A stretch of DNA of 64,000 nucleotides, taken from positions 47,099,002-47,163,001 of the forward strand of contig OY829542.1 in NCBI GenBank assembly GCA_963691705.1. Reading direction: 5' to 3'. The notes beneath the pieces are model-generated. The model searched no databases and was not told the origin of the DNA. It saw nothing but the letters and a program-made list of their open reading frames with translations. This DNA comes from Viola odorata. Taxonomy: Eukaryota > Streptophyta > Magnoliopsida > Malpighiales > Violaceae. Positions 44,256-54,833 of this stretch are shown in pieces. Positions within the stretch are counted from its first letter, which is position 1; the number at the start of each line of letters is the position of its first letter. Made by a program: the position numbers and the translations under genes.

Positions 44256-44640
44256 GGTTTAAGGATGTCCAAGAAACCCGCAAGGACCCATCTCCGTGTT
44301 CCTTCAAACGGATGCATGGCAGCGGATGGGGTATCCACAAACCCATCTCCGGTTCCTTTTATATGGATGCATGGTAGTGGATGCCACCAGGCTACTCAAA
44401 TGCAACTTGGGGTCGCTAACGCATCACTTAATCCCATTCCGGTTCCTTCATACGGTGGCACGGTTTAAGGATGTCCAAGAAACCCACAAGGACCCATCTC
44501 CGTGTTCCTTCAAACGGATGCATGGCAGCGGGTGGGGTATCTACGAACCCATCTTCGGTTCCTTCATACGAATGTATGGTAGTGGATGCCACCGGGCTAC
44601 CCAAATGCAACTTGGGGATGTTATAAAAAATAATTATGGA
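44256..44640. repeat. About 206-bp tandem duplication in the 3' region of A
   Basis: aaggatgtccaagaaaccc at 44261 recurs at 44467, and the following cccatctccgtgttccttcaaacgg, ggatgcatggcagcgg and ggatgccacc-ggctac words repeat in order. Two copies, the second shortened. Similar ggttcctt-atacggatgcatgg words repeat within each unit. Confidence 0.85.
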
Positions 44641-44823
44641 TATCAAACGAGAAATAAGTTTATTCAAATAAAAGGCCATACGACATCTACATAACCAAAA
44701 GACAAAAAGAAAGCTATCTACTGGCCATCGGAAGGCGAAATGTTCCCCAGGGTACGTACAACATTCCCAAGTTCAGTAGGGATGGGCCTAACACTCTGCA
44801 AGAAACTTTCCAGCAAAATCTTC

Positions 44824-45063
44824 TTATTCCAAAGCATGTTGATAGAAACCTGCACATGAAGAAGACACAATCTCCAAGGCATCATCATCCTCCTCCATCG
44901 TCATATCTCTCTTTGCCACCATCGGGTACGTAATCTCCTCTAGGTATCCAATCTCCATCTCAGTATCACGAATCATATCTTGGATCGCAACAATGTGACG
45001 AACAGAGTTCCTTTTCACCCCCGTAACGAGAAATAAAAACTCTCTTTTGGTCTGCTCGTCCAT
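44824..45063 (-). CDS. Small antisense ORF in element A, unknown
   Basis: From ATG 45063: 79 residues, MDEQTKREFLFLVTGVKRNS then a helical acidic stretch (HIVAIQDMIRDTEMEIGYLE). It lies in the pol-3' LTR interval on the strand opposite to pol, near the larger antisense gene. No family recognised; it could be the last part of that gene or chance. Confidence 0.35.
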   Translation of the reverse strand: MDEQTKREFLFLVTGVKRNSVRHIVAIQDMIRDTEMEIGYLEEITYPMVAKRDMTMEEDDDALEIVSSSCAGFYQHALE

Positions 45064-45704
45064 AATAGCAAAAGGATAGAAATAAACAGAAGATGAGAGA
45101 AAAGAAGTGGACCTTTGTTGTGAAGTCACAGAAGTGGACCAATTTATAGAAGATCAGGGCAAGAAAGAGGAAACGACATATCGTCTGGAACAACTCAAAT
45201 AATTAATAACGTAATTATGGAAGACGCCTAGAAAGACGCGATCATTAATAAGGACGCAACCGTTCCCTGAAAAGACGCGATTGTTGGAAAAATCAACTCA
45301 AAGTAATTACAGTTGACCAGCATTTATTCGAAAAGCCGTCAAACGCAGAGAACTGTCGCAAACAAAATCAAAATACCGAAGGGAGCTGGAAACCTATCGG
45401 GAATAAAGCTCTATCAAAACTCGGAATGATTTCGGGAATGATTTCCAATCGGTAAATTATCTTTTTCCTTTTGAAATATTTTCGTTAGAATATATACGTA
45501 CTACACTAAAGCATGTCGCAATATAAAGACAGTCATAAATCACCCAGAAGATTCATTCATTCCAGAAATATTCATTTGTTTTGTGTACAAGTTTAAAACT
45601 AACCATGCAGAAAGACGCAGAAAAATCAAACGGGCATAAGAACGAGAAATCAAAACAAATTGTATTTGGCACCCACAAATCCAGGAATAAAGGGGAAAAC
45701 ACAA

Positions 45705-47328
45705 TCAGATATCAGCAGCCGGAGGAGTTTGCTCTTCATCCGCACCCGGAGGAACTTGGTTCTCATCGGTACCCGGAGGAGCTTGATTTTCATCCGTTGC
45801 TTTCGCCTCATCATCACTTGGCTGCCCGAACTTACTCTCATCAATCAGAGCCATATGCTTTGCCACAAAAGGCTCAAGAACCTCTGTATCAAGTTCCTCC
45901 GACCCCTTACACTCCACAAAAGCATCTATCAATGCATCCAAAGTCTTATCCTGCCACCAGGATATCCTCTTGGGAACTATCACCAGCTCTTTCTTCTGTT
46001 CCACTAGCTCAGCATGGAGCCCTGAAGACCTATCCCTTTCTGCTGTGAACTCTGCTTTCAGAAGAGTAACCTTAGCTTTCTCCTTAGCCAGATCCGATTG
46101 GAGCTTATCGATGAGCTCCGAAAGCTCCCCAACCTTGGCCTTTTCGGCATTTACCACCGATGCAGACTCTTCCCGGTAGCCCTCTATTGCATTTTTAAGC
46201 TCCTCCTTCACCTTCACGAGATCAGAGTTCTCACTCTGATAACGTTGGCAATTGGCAACCACACGATTACGCTACAAACGCTCCTCTACTAGGAGACCGG
46301 TGGTCCTTATATTGATTCAGTCGGCAGATTTAGTCAGGTATTAGAACTGGCAGAAAGAACCAAACAAACTACCTCGGAGTTGGGCAAATTGGGTGTTAAG
46401 TGTCATCTCGTTAAAAAGCTCCCTATCAGCAGGACAAGTAGCCATGTCCGAGAACAAGGCAGACATAAAATCATTGCGAGCAGAGGGTTCCGAAAGACCT
46501 AGAGATTGGCAACCTAAGGACCCAAGTTCATCCAGATTCAGCCGGTAGGCAGCAGCACTGTCAGGAGCGGAGGAGAGTTGCACGACCAAGTTAGGAGTAG
46601 GACCCCGAATGTGGTGGTCAGAAACAAAGGAGTAATTTACCGGAGGGCCAGGAACAAAGTGAAGATTTGGAAGATCGGCGGATGACTGAAAAGGAGGACA
46701 AGGAGTAGAGATAATCGTATCCGGATGAGGCTTAGGGATAACCGGACTTGCGCAGTTTCCAGACCTAGCAGCCCCCTGGTTGGGTCTAAAAGGCGAAGGC
46801 GATAGGGGAAAGGATCCCTGAACCTCTAAACCCGATAGGCTCACCACAAGACCACCGAAAGACATAGGAGAGCTAGTATGAGGAGGGTTCGATGGAGCAT
46901 CCCTCAACAAATCTGAAACCCAGGGTACGTCATCTCCTCTAAGGTCCACATGTAACAAAGAGGAATTATGCCCAATGAGAGGAGAGACCTTGGCCATAAG
47001 TCATGTGGAGGAACCCTCTCCATCCTTCTTCTTCTTCTCAGCTCTCTCGAGTGCCTTGAGGGCTCTCTTTCGGAATTGGAGAGGCTCCATGTCAGAAGTG
47101 GTAGATGAAGACGCAGGAGCTGCCGGTTCTAGATGAGTGGGTCGAATAGAAGGATCCCCAATGGCTAAGGCAACAATGACAACTAGTGTCTCTGTTATCA
47201 GTACGAGCTACCTCCGAAATCTGACTATCGATGGAAGGTGCAACAGCGGCCGAAGGAACAATCGGATCCCGGATGGAGGCAACAATGCATGTGCGAGAAG
47301 TAGAGGCACCGATGGCTCTTTTCTTCAC
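45705..47328 (-). pseudogene. Antisense gene of element A, C-terminal part (coiled coil, acidic tail)
   Basis: Downstream half of the antisense gene. Segments: 47328-47092, 46997-46341 (Pro/Ser-rich) and 46262-45705. The last reads as a long coiled coil (VKVKEELKNAIEGYREESAS, ELIDKLQSDLAKEKAKVTLL), then EELDTEVLEPFVAKHMALID and an acidic repeat DENQAPPGTDENQVPPGADE. Antisense ORFs between pol and the 3' LTR are described for Tat (Retand-type) elements. The pieces are not joined by a single frame, from decay or from introns. Confidence 0.6.
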
Positions 47329-47370
47329 TTGATACTTCGCAGGAGGGGGATCATCAAAAGTCCGCTACTT

Positions 47371-48192
47371 TCATTTTTGCATACACCTTGGAACCCAATC
47401 AGGTTTAACCTCTGCAACCAAAATAACGACATCAGAGTTAGCAAAATTATAGTGTACGAGGAAACAACGAAACTCACCAGCATGGCTTTCCGTTAGAGAT
47501 AACCCGATGGCAAGCTTTTGGTAATGAAATGCCCACTTTATGCTGAGCAATTTGTCAAGCTTGGCCTGCTCGTCATCTGATAATTCGTCAGGCTTGGGTC
47601 TCACCCAACCCTTTTCAAGCAGATCCTGATTGAATCCATTAATCCACTAGGGGAGCGGTAGCATAACAACAAAAAATCCTACCTTCTAGTCGTGAATAGA
47701 GGACTCAATCCCTTGGAACTTCCAGAGAAAGGGTTTGAGGCTTTCATCTCTCCATCGGGGGAGCCAAGGACACCATGCTCCTCTGCAGTTGAAAATTAAA
47801 AAGGTATCTGAACAGGTTGAGCGTCAATTCCCAGACATCGTGGACCTCACAAATCCAGATGTATGCCCCAATGACCGACCAAGAGTTAGGGGTAATCTGG
47901 GCTGGGTTGATACCATGAACACTCAATAAACTATTGACTAACGGGTTGAGGGGTAGCTGAAAGCCATACTGAAACATCCTAGTATACATAGCCCTTCTGT
48001 TCCCAGGCAACCCACTGTTTAACCTAATGTCATAACCCGCTACCGCTATCTTAACCTCTTTCAGGATAAGAGCATTAAAGTTCATCAGTTCATCATACAA
48101 TTCCCCCTCGTTAGTTATATCTGAAAGGGTGTCCTCGATTTCTAACTCAGTCAATTTTTTGGCTTTATTCTAAGTTTAGCACGAGGAGGCAT
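47371..48192 (-). pseudogene. Antisense gene of element A, N-terminal part (PF04195-like, 'putative gypsy type transposon')
   Basis: Minus strand. A probable start at ATG 48192 (MPPRAKLRIKPKN) goes out of frame at a run of A/T (48153-48160). The open frame 48154-47744 follows with LTELEIEDTLSDI and then FQYGFQLPLNPLVNSLLSVH, INPAQITPNSWSVIGAYIW, which resembles the N-terminal domain of the plant family annotated as putative gypsy type transposon (PF04195). A second stretch, 47604-47371, has RPKPDELSDDEQAKLDKLLS. The two are separated by a region without a single frame, possibly an intron. Function of the family is unknown. Confidence 0.65.
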
Positions 48193-48843
48193 GGTCTAAA
48201 CCTCGGGGTGAAACAAATAAGAAAAGAAGGAAACCGGGGAGTACTTGGAACGGCCGCCGGAATAGGAACCACGCGAGAAACTTACTGCGGTTTGATCGAA
48301 AAAATTAGAAACTCGCCGGAATGAGGCGGAACAACGCTAGAAGAGGGCGGAGCGAGTTGGAGAGGAGCGGGGCGAAAATTTTAAAATTTTGGAAAGAGGA
48401 GGAAAAGTAAAGGGATGGGGAAGACTGCCTTTTATAGGCCCGAGCCTCGTATCCCTCAAACGAAGACACCTATCGGGACACGACACGTGGAAAGACGCTC
48501 TCTCATTTAAATGAGGTGACACGCCCACTCACTCTAACACACGAACAACCTTTTCAGCAACCAAGGCAAAACTCAGCGGTCGCATCCGTTTGAATGGACA
48601 CAGAGTGGCCACGTCAACTGGCAAAATTCAGAGGCAATCATCACACCTCATGCCGCATTTAATGAAGTTCAGAGCAATTAATGAGCTTTCCACTCAGCAG
48701 ATATTCTCAAAAGAATCACAAGAGGGCAGTTGGGTGATCCCGGATGAGCAGGGCAGAAGAGAATAACGGAAGCCCTTGGTAAACACTCGGGCTCGTTTTT
48801 AGTTGGGCTTATGATAATACATAGAAGACAACCCGATTGAGTA
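48193..48843. other. 3' non-coding region of element A, upstream of the antisense gene
   Basis: No sense gene. On the minus strand this is the 5' flank of the antisense gene, so a promoter may lie here or in the 3' LTR. Near 48716-48735 caagagggcagttggg could be the true polypurine tract and LTR start, which would add about 110 bp to the 3' LTR relative to the 5' copy. Uncertain. Confidence 0.4.
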
Positions 48844-49291
48844 TTACCCGGTAGATCCACACCATGCATGGCCCTACCACCATAGCGGTTGCTATCTCTG
48901 CCTAGGAGGCCAAGCGGTGGATGTTCCACGACAAACGAGATTATCTTAAATCGGTGCATGAGTCATGAATGAAGAGCAGTCATTGTCCTCAGCCTGCATT
49001 TAATGCCACCGTTTTGAATGTCACGTGTCCCGATAGCTAAGACTGGTATGGGTATAAATACCTATCCCCTTTTTACTTAGAGGGGATCAAAACAATCAGC
49101 AAGAAACAACATACGACTAAAATACGGTATTCTTTCACCGTAATTCTCCTTGTACTTAATCTTCCGATAGCTAACTTAATTGTCAGAGATTCTACACCGG
49201 GGATTCCCCCCTCCGGTGCCTTGCATGTGATCTCAACCACTTCCAGATGCGTATTGACAGAATCGCCCCCACCCCTCGCGTAGGAATATCA
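48844..49291 (+). repeat. 3' LTR of element A
   Basis: Homologous to 8238-8685 with about 28 differences. G-box CACGTG 49022-49027, TATA box 49053-49060. Ends ggaatatca at 49291, followed by ccacc; no matching duplication is seen at the left end. Confidence 0.9.
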
Positions 49292-49363
49292 CCACCAAAA
49301 AGATGTTAAAATCGTCACAAATATAGATTAAGCAAAGGAATAGGATATTGAAAGCTTGTTTAC

Positions 49364-49485
49364 TTCCGTAGCTGGATGTTTTCAACAATTCCACAGTAAG
49401 AGAAGAGGGTATTCAACTCTGTGAGATTCACCTTAGGAGACACGTAGAGAACCTGAACAGTTAAATCTAACTCAACCATAATCAC
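49364..49485 (-). CDS. RRM-type gene, exon 2 (fragment)
   Basis: Minus strand: acceptor ccaag|gtgatt at 49485, donor cggaa|gtaaac at 49364. Encodes 40 residues, VIMVELDLTVQVLYVSPKVN then LTELNTLFSYCGIVENIQLR, the first half of an RNA-recognition motif of the plant BPA1-like kind (beta1 RNP2-like strand, helix, beta2). Phase fits exon 1 at 50305. The intron runs only 72 bp before the 3' LTR of element A, so the rest of the RRM is displaced or lost. Likely an RNA-binding or ACD11-partner-like protein; no gene symbol given. Confidence 0.55.
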
Positions 49486-50304
49486 CTTGGCTTCTGATGA
49501 CTATCCTTCCCTGTCGATCGACACTAGTGTTAGTTACCCACAGAGACGCTATTGTGGAAACACAATGGGCTAATCATAAGAGTATAAAATCCGATAAGGA
49601 ATTCTGGAGTAATATCTGAAGAATAAAGGGGACGAGAATTTATTCCTCTTATAGTGGATGAAAAGTTTTCTGGAAGGCTGAAAAGAACACGAGCAATACT
49701 TAACTAGGACCACCCAAGAAGCAATTATATAACATAAGAGAATTGGTTAATAATTCGATAAGCAATAAAGAAAGATAAGAAACAGATTTCACTGCATTTT
49801 CTAACAAGCAAAAAGCTTAGAATAAAATGGAGGACTAAAGAGAGCATAAGAAAAAGAAAATAATCAGAGTCTAATCAAGTTAACCTGAACTCCTATATTA
49901 CTTTTTGATGAGAATTATACACAAAACACTCATATCACACAACCATTAGCCACCAACAGAATAGATTCCTAATATCATTATGCACTTGACTGATCCATTT
50001 AAACATGAAATTCGATCTGCTTATACATGAAATCCATTGAAAGGCCACGGAGGGGGGAATCACAATTTCCAGAATTTACCCAACAGAAACTCCCCAATTA
50101 AAGTTTAAAATTTCTTCCAAAGATTCAATATTTCGTCCAATCCAGTCCAGCACCTAATATGAAATCAAAGCCTCGTATCATCCAAAGCTGTGACAAGAAA
50201 ATCGAACACGATCTCAAGAAATAACCTCAATTCCAACAAAAGTAAGAACAACCCATTTGTCTAATGGCATACACGAATACAAAGAGACAAGAAAAATGAA
50301 TTAC
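49486..50304 (-). other. Intron 1 of the RRM-type gene
   Basis: AT-rich, no open frame of note. Begins gtaatt (minus, 50304) and ends ...gccaag at 49486. Confidence 0.45.
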
Positions 50305-50388
50305 CTGGATAGGGAAAGGTTGTGCACCTGTCCCGCTTGGCATCGTTGAGGACGAAGAAGTGGATGAAATGAATAGCTGGTAAGCCAT
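50305..50388 (-). CDS. RRM-type gene, exon 1
   Basis: ATG 50388; 28 codons, MAYQLFISSTSSSSTMPSGT then GAQPFPIQ, ending at donor cag|gtaatt. Ser/Thr/Pro-rich and unstructured. A TTG at 50415 is in frame but is not a likely start. Joins in phase 0 to exon 2. Evidence is splice signals and reading frame only. Confidence 0.5.
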
Positions 50389-50790
50389 TAAATTTACATC
50401 CTTACTCTTCTTCAATTACGAATGTTAATGGCGGTGGCCGGTGAGTATGAAGAAGAACCCAATGACTCCATTGAAAATGAAGTCACTATTTGCCCTCTAA
50501 AAAAATCTGTAATTAAGCTCATGTATTGCATTTGTGTTTGTGAATTTGGTGCATTTAATCCTCTAATTTAAAACTAAGCTTAAATTAAAATCAAAAAAAT
50601 TCTCCTCTTACATATCTAAGATAGTTTATGAATTAAAATATTGGAAGAAAAACAAACAAGACCCACTCTCCTAATTGCCATGGTTGTCGTGGCTACGAGT
50701 GTGCACGGGCAAGTTTGGTTTAATTTTTGGAGAAAATCGAACTTAACTGAAAATGGTGCACGTCGTGACTATGGAGTCTGAAATGAAACT
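50389..50790. other. Upstream of the RRM-type gene
   Basis: Likely 5' UTR and promoter region for the minus-strand gene; AT-rich, nothing further recognised. Confidence 0.4.
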
Positions 50791-53700
50791 CTGACTTTTT
50801 TTTTTAACTCCTAAATCAGATCCTAACTTTAACCTCTTGCTGAATTGAACCCAAATTTTATGTCCCGTCTGTTGCTACCCGATTTTTGACCACTTTTTTT
50901 GTCACATTTACATAATTTTACGCTTATCACGTTTAATAGCTCGTCTAGATCAAATTGTTGTCGATTCTTGGTCCTAGGCTAGTTTGTTTAATATTTCGTG
51001 TCATTTCGTGCCTTTTTAATTTTTTCGTACTTTTAACTGTCTTTTTGCGAACTTCTTTCGATCCCGAGTAAGTTTCCCGGGACCGAGGGTCGAACGCGTT
51101 ATTCCTTTGTTTGATAATTACGGGCTAATTTTCTCTTTCACACCACCGCATTCAATTTCGTTCAATTTACGTCGTAAGGGCATTTATTTTGCGCACGAAC
51201 ATGTTGACACTTCCGAAAGAGATAATAAACACGTCACCTCAACATTGGTGTTTATTCACTGTATATTAGTTTTCTCGGCTTATTTTTCTATACATAGTTG
51301 GATCTCGCTTCGGGTTTATTTTCGTTTTCAAGCGATTTCACTCGTACAAAAATATCCCATTCGTACCCCAAAAATAGGATAAATGTTACATAAATGCCAT
51401 TTAATTCCTTCTCATCCTCCAGCTCGGTTCCAGCTTGCCTTGCTCATCACCTAGCCACACAATCAAACTTGCTCACCACCTAGCCACACAATCAAACTTG
51501 CTCACCACTCCGGCCACTGTTCATCATCATCATTTTCCTTCTTTTGTTCCCGTCCATTTGCAGCCACAAGCCGGAACCGACTCCAACTTTTTTTTCTCCC
51601 CTATAAATAGCAAGCTTCAAGCACCAAATTAAGGGCACCAAATCCTCCTATTAATCTCCACTTCTTGCTCATCCTTCTTGGCCAATTGCTCTCCCGGAAA
51701 GGTAAGCTAGCTCTCTCTCTCTAGCTTCTTTAAATTTCGTTTTTTCCTTTAATGCATGAATAAACTTCTAAAACTTATCCAATATGCTTAGTTTTCATGT
51801 TATTTATGCTTCCCTTGCTTCAATTTAATTACATGATGCATTAGCTAATTAATAGCCACTTATGCATATTAATTAGCTTGCTTTTCCATGCAAAATTGCT
51901 ACTGTTTTGGCCTTGCTTTCTTTGCTGTTTTTGTGGCTTTGATGTGCTGTTTTACTACCTTAATTATTGCAACCATTTTGGGTGAGAATGGTGATGGTTT
52001 GGAGTTTGGGTATGTGGCTATGGTGGCCGGCTGCAGTAGAGAAAGAAAGAAAGGAAGAAGAAGAAAGGAGAAGAGGGGTTTGCGGGAAAGGAATTGGCAA
52101 AGGTGATGGGCTTGAGTTTGTCACAAGCCCATCTTGGTTTTAAATGAGGGGTTGGGCTTGATTTCATCCCAAGCCCAGCCGCTGTTTTGGACAAGTGATG
52201 GGCCCGGCCCCATTTAAAATTTCGTATGTGTACGACTCAATTTCTCGTATGGTTTTCGTATGCTTATAAATTGTTTATTTATTTTAAATGTTAATATCGC
52301 ATGAATTGTTCACATGTTCGTATGCAATATGTTTATTTTATTTTTCATGTTTTAAATATCGCATGAATTGTTCACATGTTCGTATGCTTTTAATGCCATA
52401 TTTTATTAAGTATGTACTTGTTTAAATTAAAATTTTGGGCTTGGCTTGTGCCAAGCCCATTTTTTAATGTTCAAAAATCCCTTGTGGGGCCCACTTATTT
52501 TCGTATATGCCATGTACAATGTATTTCGTATATGCCATGTATAATTTACTTCGTATATGCCATGTACAATGTATTTCGTATATGCCATGTATAATTTGCT
52601 TCGTATATGCCATGAACAATTTTCATACTAATATTTCATGAATAATTCGTATGCTTGTATGCCATGATTTAAATAAATGTGTTTATACCATGTTTTGATT
52701 AATTAAATGTTTGCATGTTTTAAATGATTTGTTCATTTGCTATGCCATGTTTATTTAATTAATTGTCTATTCGTCATAAATTAAATAAATGTTTGCATGC
52801 GCTTTTCTTATTTATTTGTTTTCGAAAACGTTGCTAACACTCTCAATTTGCAAGGAAGATCAAGAGCACGCAACGCAAGTACGTCTTTCTTCTAAGTCTC
52901 TCTTATTTATTTAATGTCTTTTGCAAATATTATTTTCATGTATGTTATTTTAAAAATGCTAAAGAGCTTATAATCGTATGCATGATAAAATAAACTCACA
53001 TGCTTATATGTTTAGATCACTCGCTTTATACCATGAAATTAATTGCTATATTGATATGTGAACATGGTGGCTTCAAATCCCACGCAATTATTGACATTTA
53101 TGAAAACGTACGATGTTAGTATTGCCCATGTTAGGATCACGTAGTAATCAATTAATTAATCATGCATGGCCCAATGATATAAAGGGGGGAAACGTCCGCT
53201 CTAGCATAACGAACAAACGGTAACCCCGTCCTTCGTGTCCCGATCGGAAATAACATGTCCCTACGAAAATGCTAAGATGTAACGTCACCTTTGAGGGCCA
53301 AAACATGTCAAAAATGTTTAGATAATCGGAAAGTGACCCAATTCTAGTACGCGGATTCAGCCGACATGATTCAATCATTTGCCTATGTAAATGGTTGGAA
53401 AGTGGCCTGGATTCGTAGGAAGGAGGAGGTTGACATGCTTCGATCGTTTAAACAAATCTTTGTATATCAAAACTGTATTCAAACACCTTATAACCGGTAA
53501 CCTTTTTAGGGTGTGACTTGGGTGCCTAACACCTTCCCAAGTCCACAATACGACCTCGAACCTTTGTTCAATGGTTTAGACCAATTGTGCCTTAGTTTTT
53601 ATTTTTTATGCCATGACGCTTAGGTTCCCTAAACCTTAGAAAATTAGGGTGGCGACTTCATTGTATTATGCGAAGCATCCATTTATGCTTAGCATCCTCC

Positions 53701-54645
53701 GCGAACCTTTAAACTCGTTTTCAACGAACGAAAAAAGGGGGTGCGACACCGTCACTCACTTTTGACCTCATTTTTCATTCTGTTAGTCATTTAGACCCTC
53801 ATACCCCCAACTTTCTAACTATCTCCACTAATACTGTCAAAAAGTTGTCAACACTCTAGTTTGGCGCGAAATTGTCACTCACATTTGACCTCATCTTTAT
53901 GTTACGTCACTCAAGTTTGACTTCATCTTTTTTGTCGTTCGTCATTTAAACCCCCATACCCCAACTTTCCAATTGATGTGCAAGTCCTATTTTTTAATGA
54001 TCTTTTTAACTACAAACATTATTAAAATAAATAATAATTAAATAGTTTAGTATTAAACAACACCTACCTTTCTTTTCTTTTCTTTTTTTCATAGTCGAAC
54101 ATGCAAAAATGTCACATCCAATCTATAAGCCGCAAACTCGATCATTGCATGCATATTATATGCAATTCTTGTTCGAATTCGACTCAGATATCAATATCGT
54201 CGCACATTTTCCGCATCTACATATCGTATTCAATAATCGATTACCATAGCTTTCGTTATCAGCAATACCGCTTGATTCTTTGCTGTCGTTATTTGTTCTT
54301 CTAGTAGACATATTATCAACCCAATCTCCAAATTCTTAATCCTTAATAAATATTCATTCTCTAATATATAAATAAGGATGTTATCGTTGTTTTATGACCA
54401 TTGGAGTTGTTTTCCTTTACTTTTAATTTCTAGTCAAACGGCATCATTTTTTCCGCATGTGGGAGCCGACGACAATTTTTTGACGGTGTTTGTGGAGATC
54501 GTTGGAAAGTTAGGGATACGGAGGTCTAAATGACTAATGGAAGAAAAAAAATGGATTAATTGTGAGTGACGGAACATAAAATTGGTGGTCAATTTAGTGA
54601 GGGGTTAAAATTAGAGTCTGATTTAGTAGTGAAGAAAAAAGTCTG
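50791..54645. mobile_element. DNA element with long imperfect inverted repeats, split by a solo LTR
   Basis: The left arm (50791-50869, continuing at 53754-53870) reads aactcctaaatcagatcc, attttatgtcccgtc, then cactcac and gtcatttagaccc. The right arm (about 54470-54645), reverse-complemented, reads actactaaatcagactc, attttatgttccgtcactcac and gtcatttagacc in the same order. Internal sequence (53870-54470) has a third related stretch (cgtcactcaagtttgacttc) and no transposase. Looks like a non-autonomous element of Mutator type, judged by arm length only; a target duplication was not established. Confidence 0.55.
50870..53748 (+). mobile_element. Solo LTR of a B-like (Ogre-like) family
   Basis: Begins TGTTGCTACCCGATTTTTGAC and ends AGGGGGTGCGACA, with CCGTC on both sides (50865-50869 and 53749-53753). 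Colinear with the B LTR (for example cgttcaattt-cgtcgtaagg, cctataaatagcaagc, gtgacttgggtgcctaacacc) but clearly diverged. TATA box at 51602-51608. A single LTR with an intact duplication is what recombination between the two LTRs of a full element leaves behind. An internal array of ttcgtatatgccatgta (about 52500-52615) is present. Confidence 0.93.
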
Positions 54646-54833
54646 CTCTGATATAACTTTTTTTTTAAAAAAATTATTTCAATTTTTCAAATATATAATT
54701 TTAACCATTTACGAAACTACCACTGGAGTGTAAAATTTCGTAAACCTAAATTGGTCTCGGCAGTCCGCTTTAGCGCCTTCCTTCTTCCCCTAATCTTCTT
54801 CTCTCCATAACCACCCCGTGCGGCCGTAGCAAA
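54646..54833 (+). promoter_or_regulatory. 5' flank of the RID2/BUD23 gene
   Basis: 188 bp between the DNA element and the ATG, with a T/A-rich stretch and then a C/T-rich likely 5' UTR (cttccttcttcccctaatct). The transposon therefore lies in the proximal promoter. The context aaaATGtc is acceptable. Confidence 0.5.

Larger units (their letters stand above)
8238..49291 (+). mobile_element. Outer Ty3/gypsy element A (Tat-like), split by nested elements B and C
   Basis: Two related LTRs (about 8238-8685 and 48844-49291) bracket gag-pol remnants in the same orientation. The pol frame stops at 12280 and resumes at 41716 with a 5-bp duplication, so 29.4 kb of B plus C sits inside it. Without the insert A would be about 11.6 kb. 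Tat features: archaeal-type second RNase H, CX2H-type Gag finger, and an antisense gene between pol and the 3' LTR. Many stops and frameshifts, and about 6% LTR divergence by eye, show an old copy. No target duplication is evident. Confidence 0.9.

Noticed and set aside
44296..44694. 132-codon plus-strand frame in the 3' region of A
   Set aside because: Covers the 206-bp duplication; repeated peptides arise from the repeat and no start or family evidence supports a gene.
45581..46048. 155-codon plus-strand frame, His/Pro-rich
   Set aside because: Complement of the better supported antisense coiled-coil frame (45705-46262).
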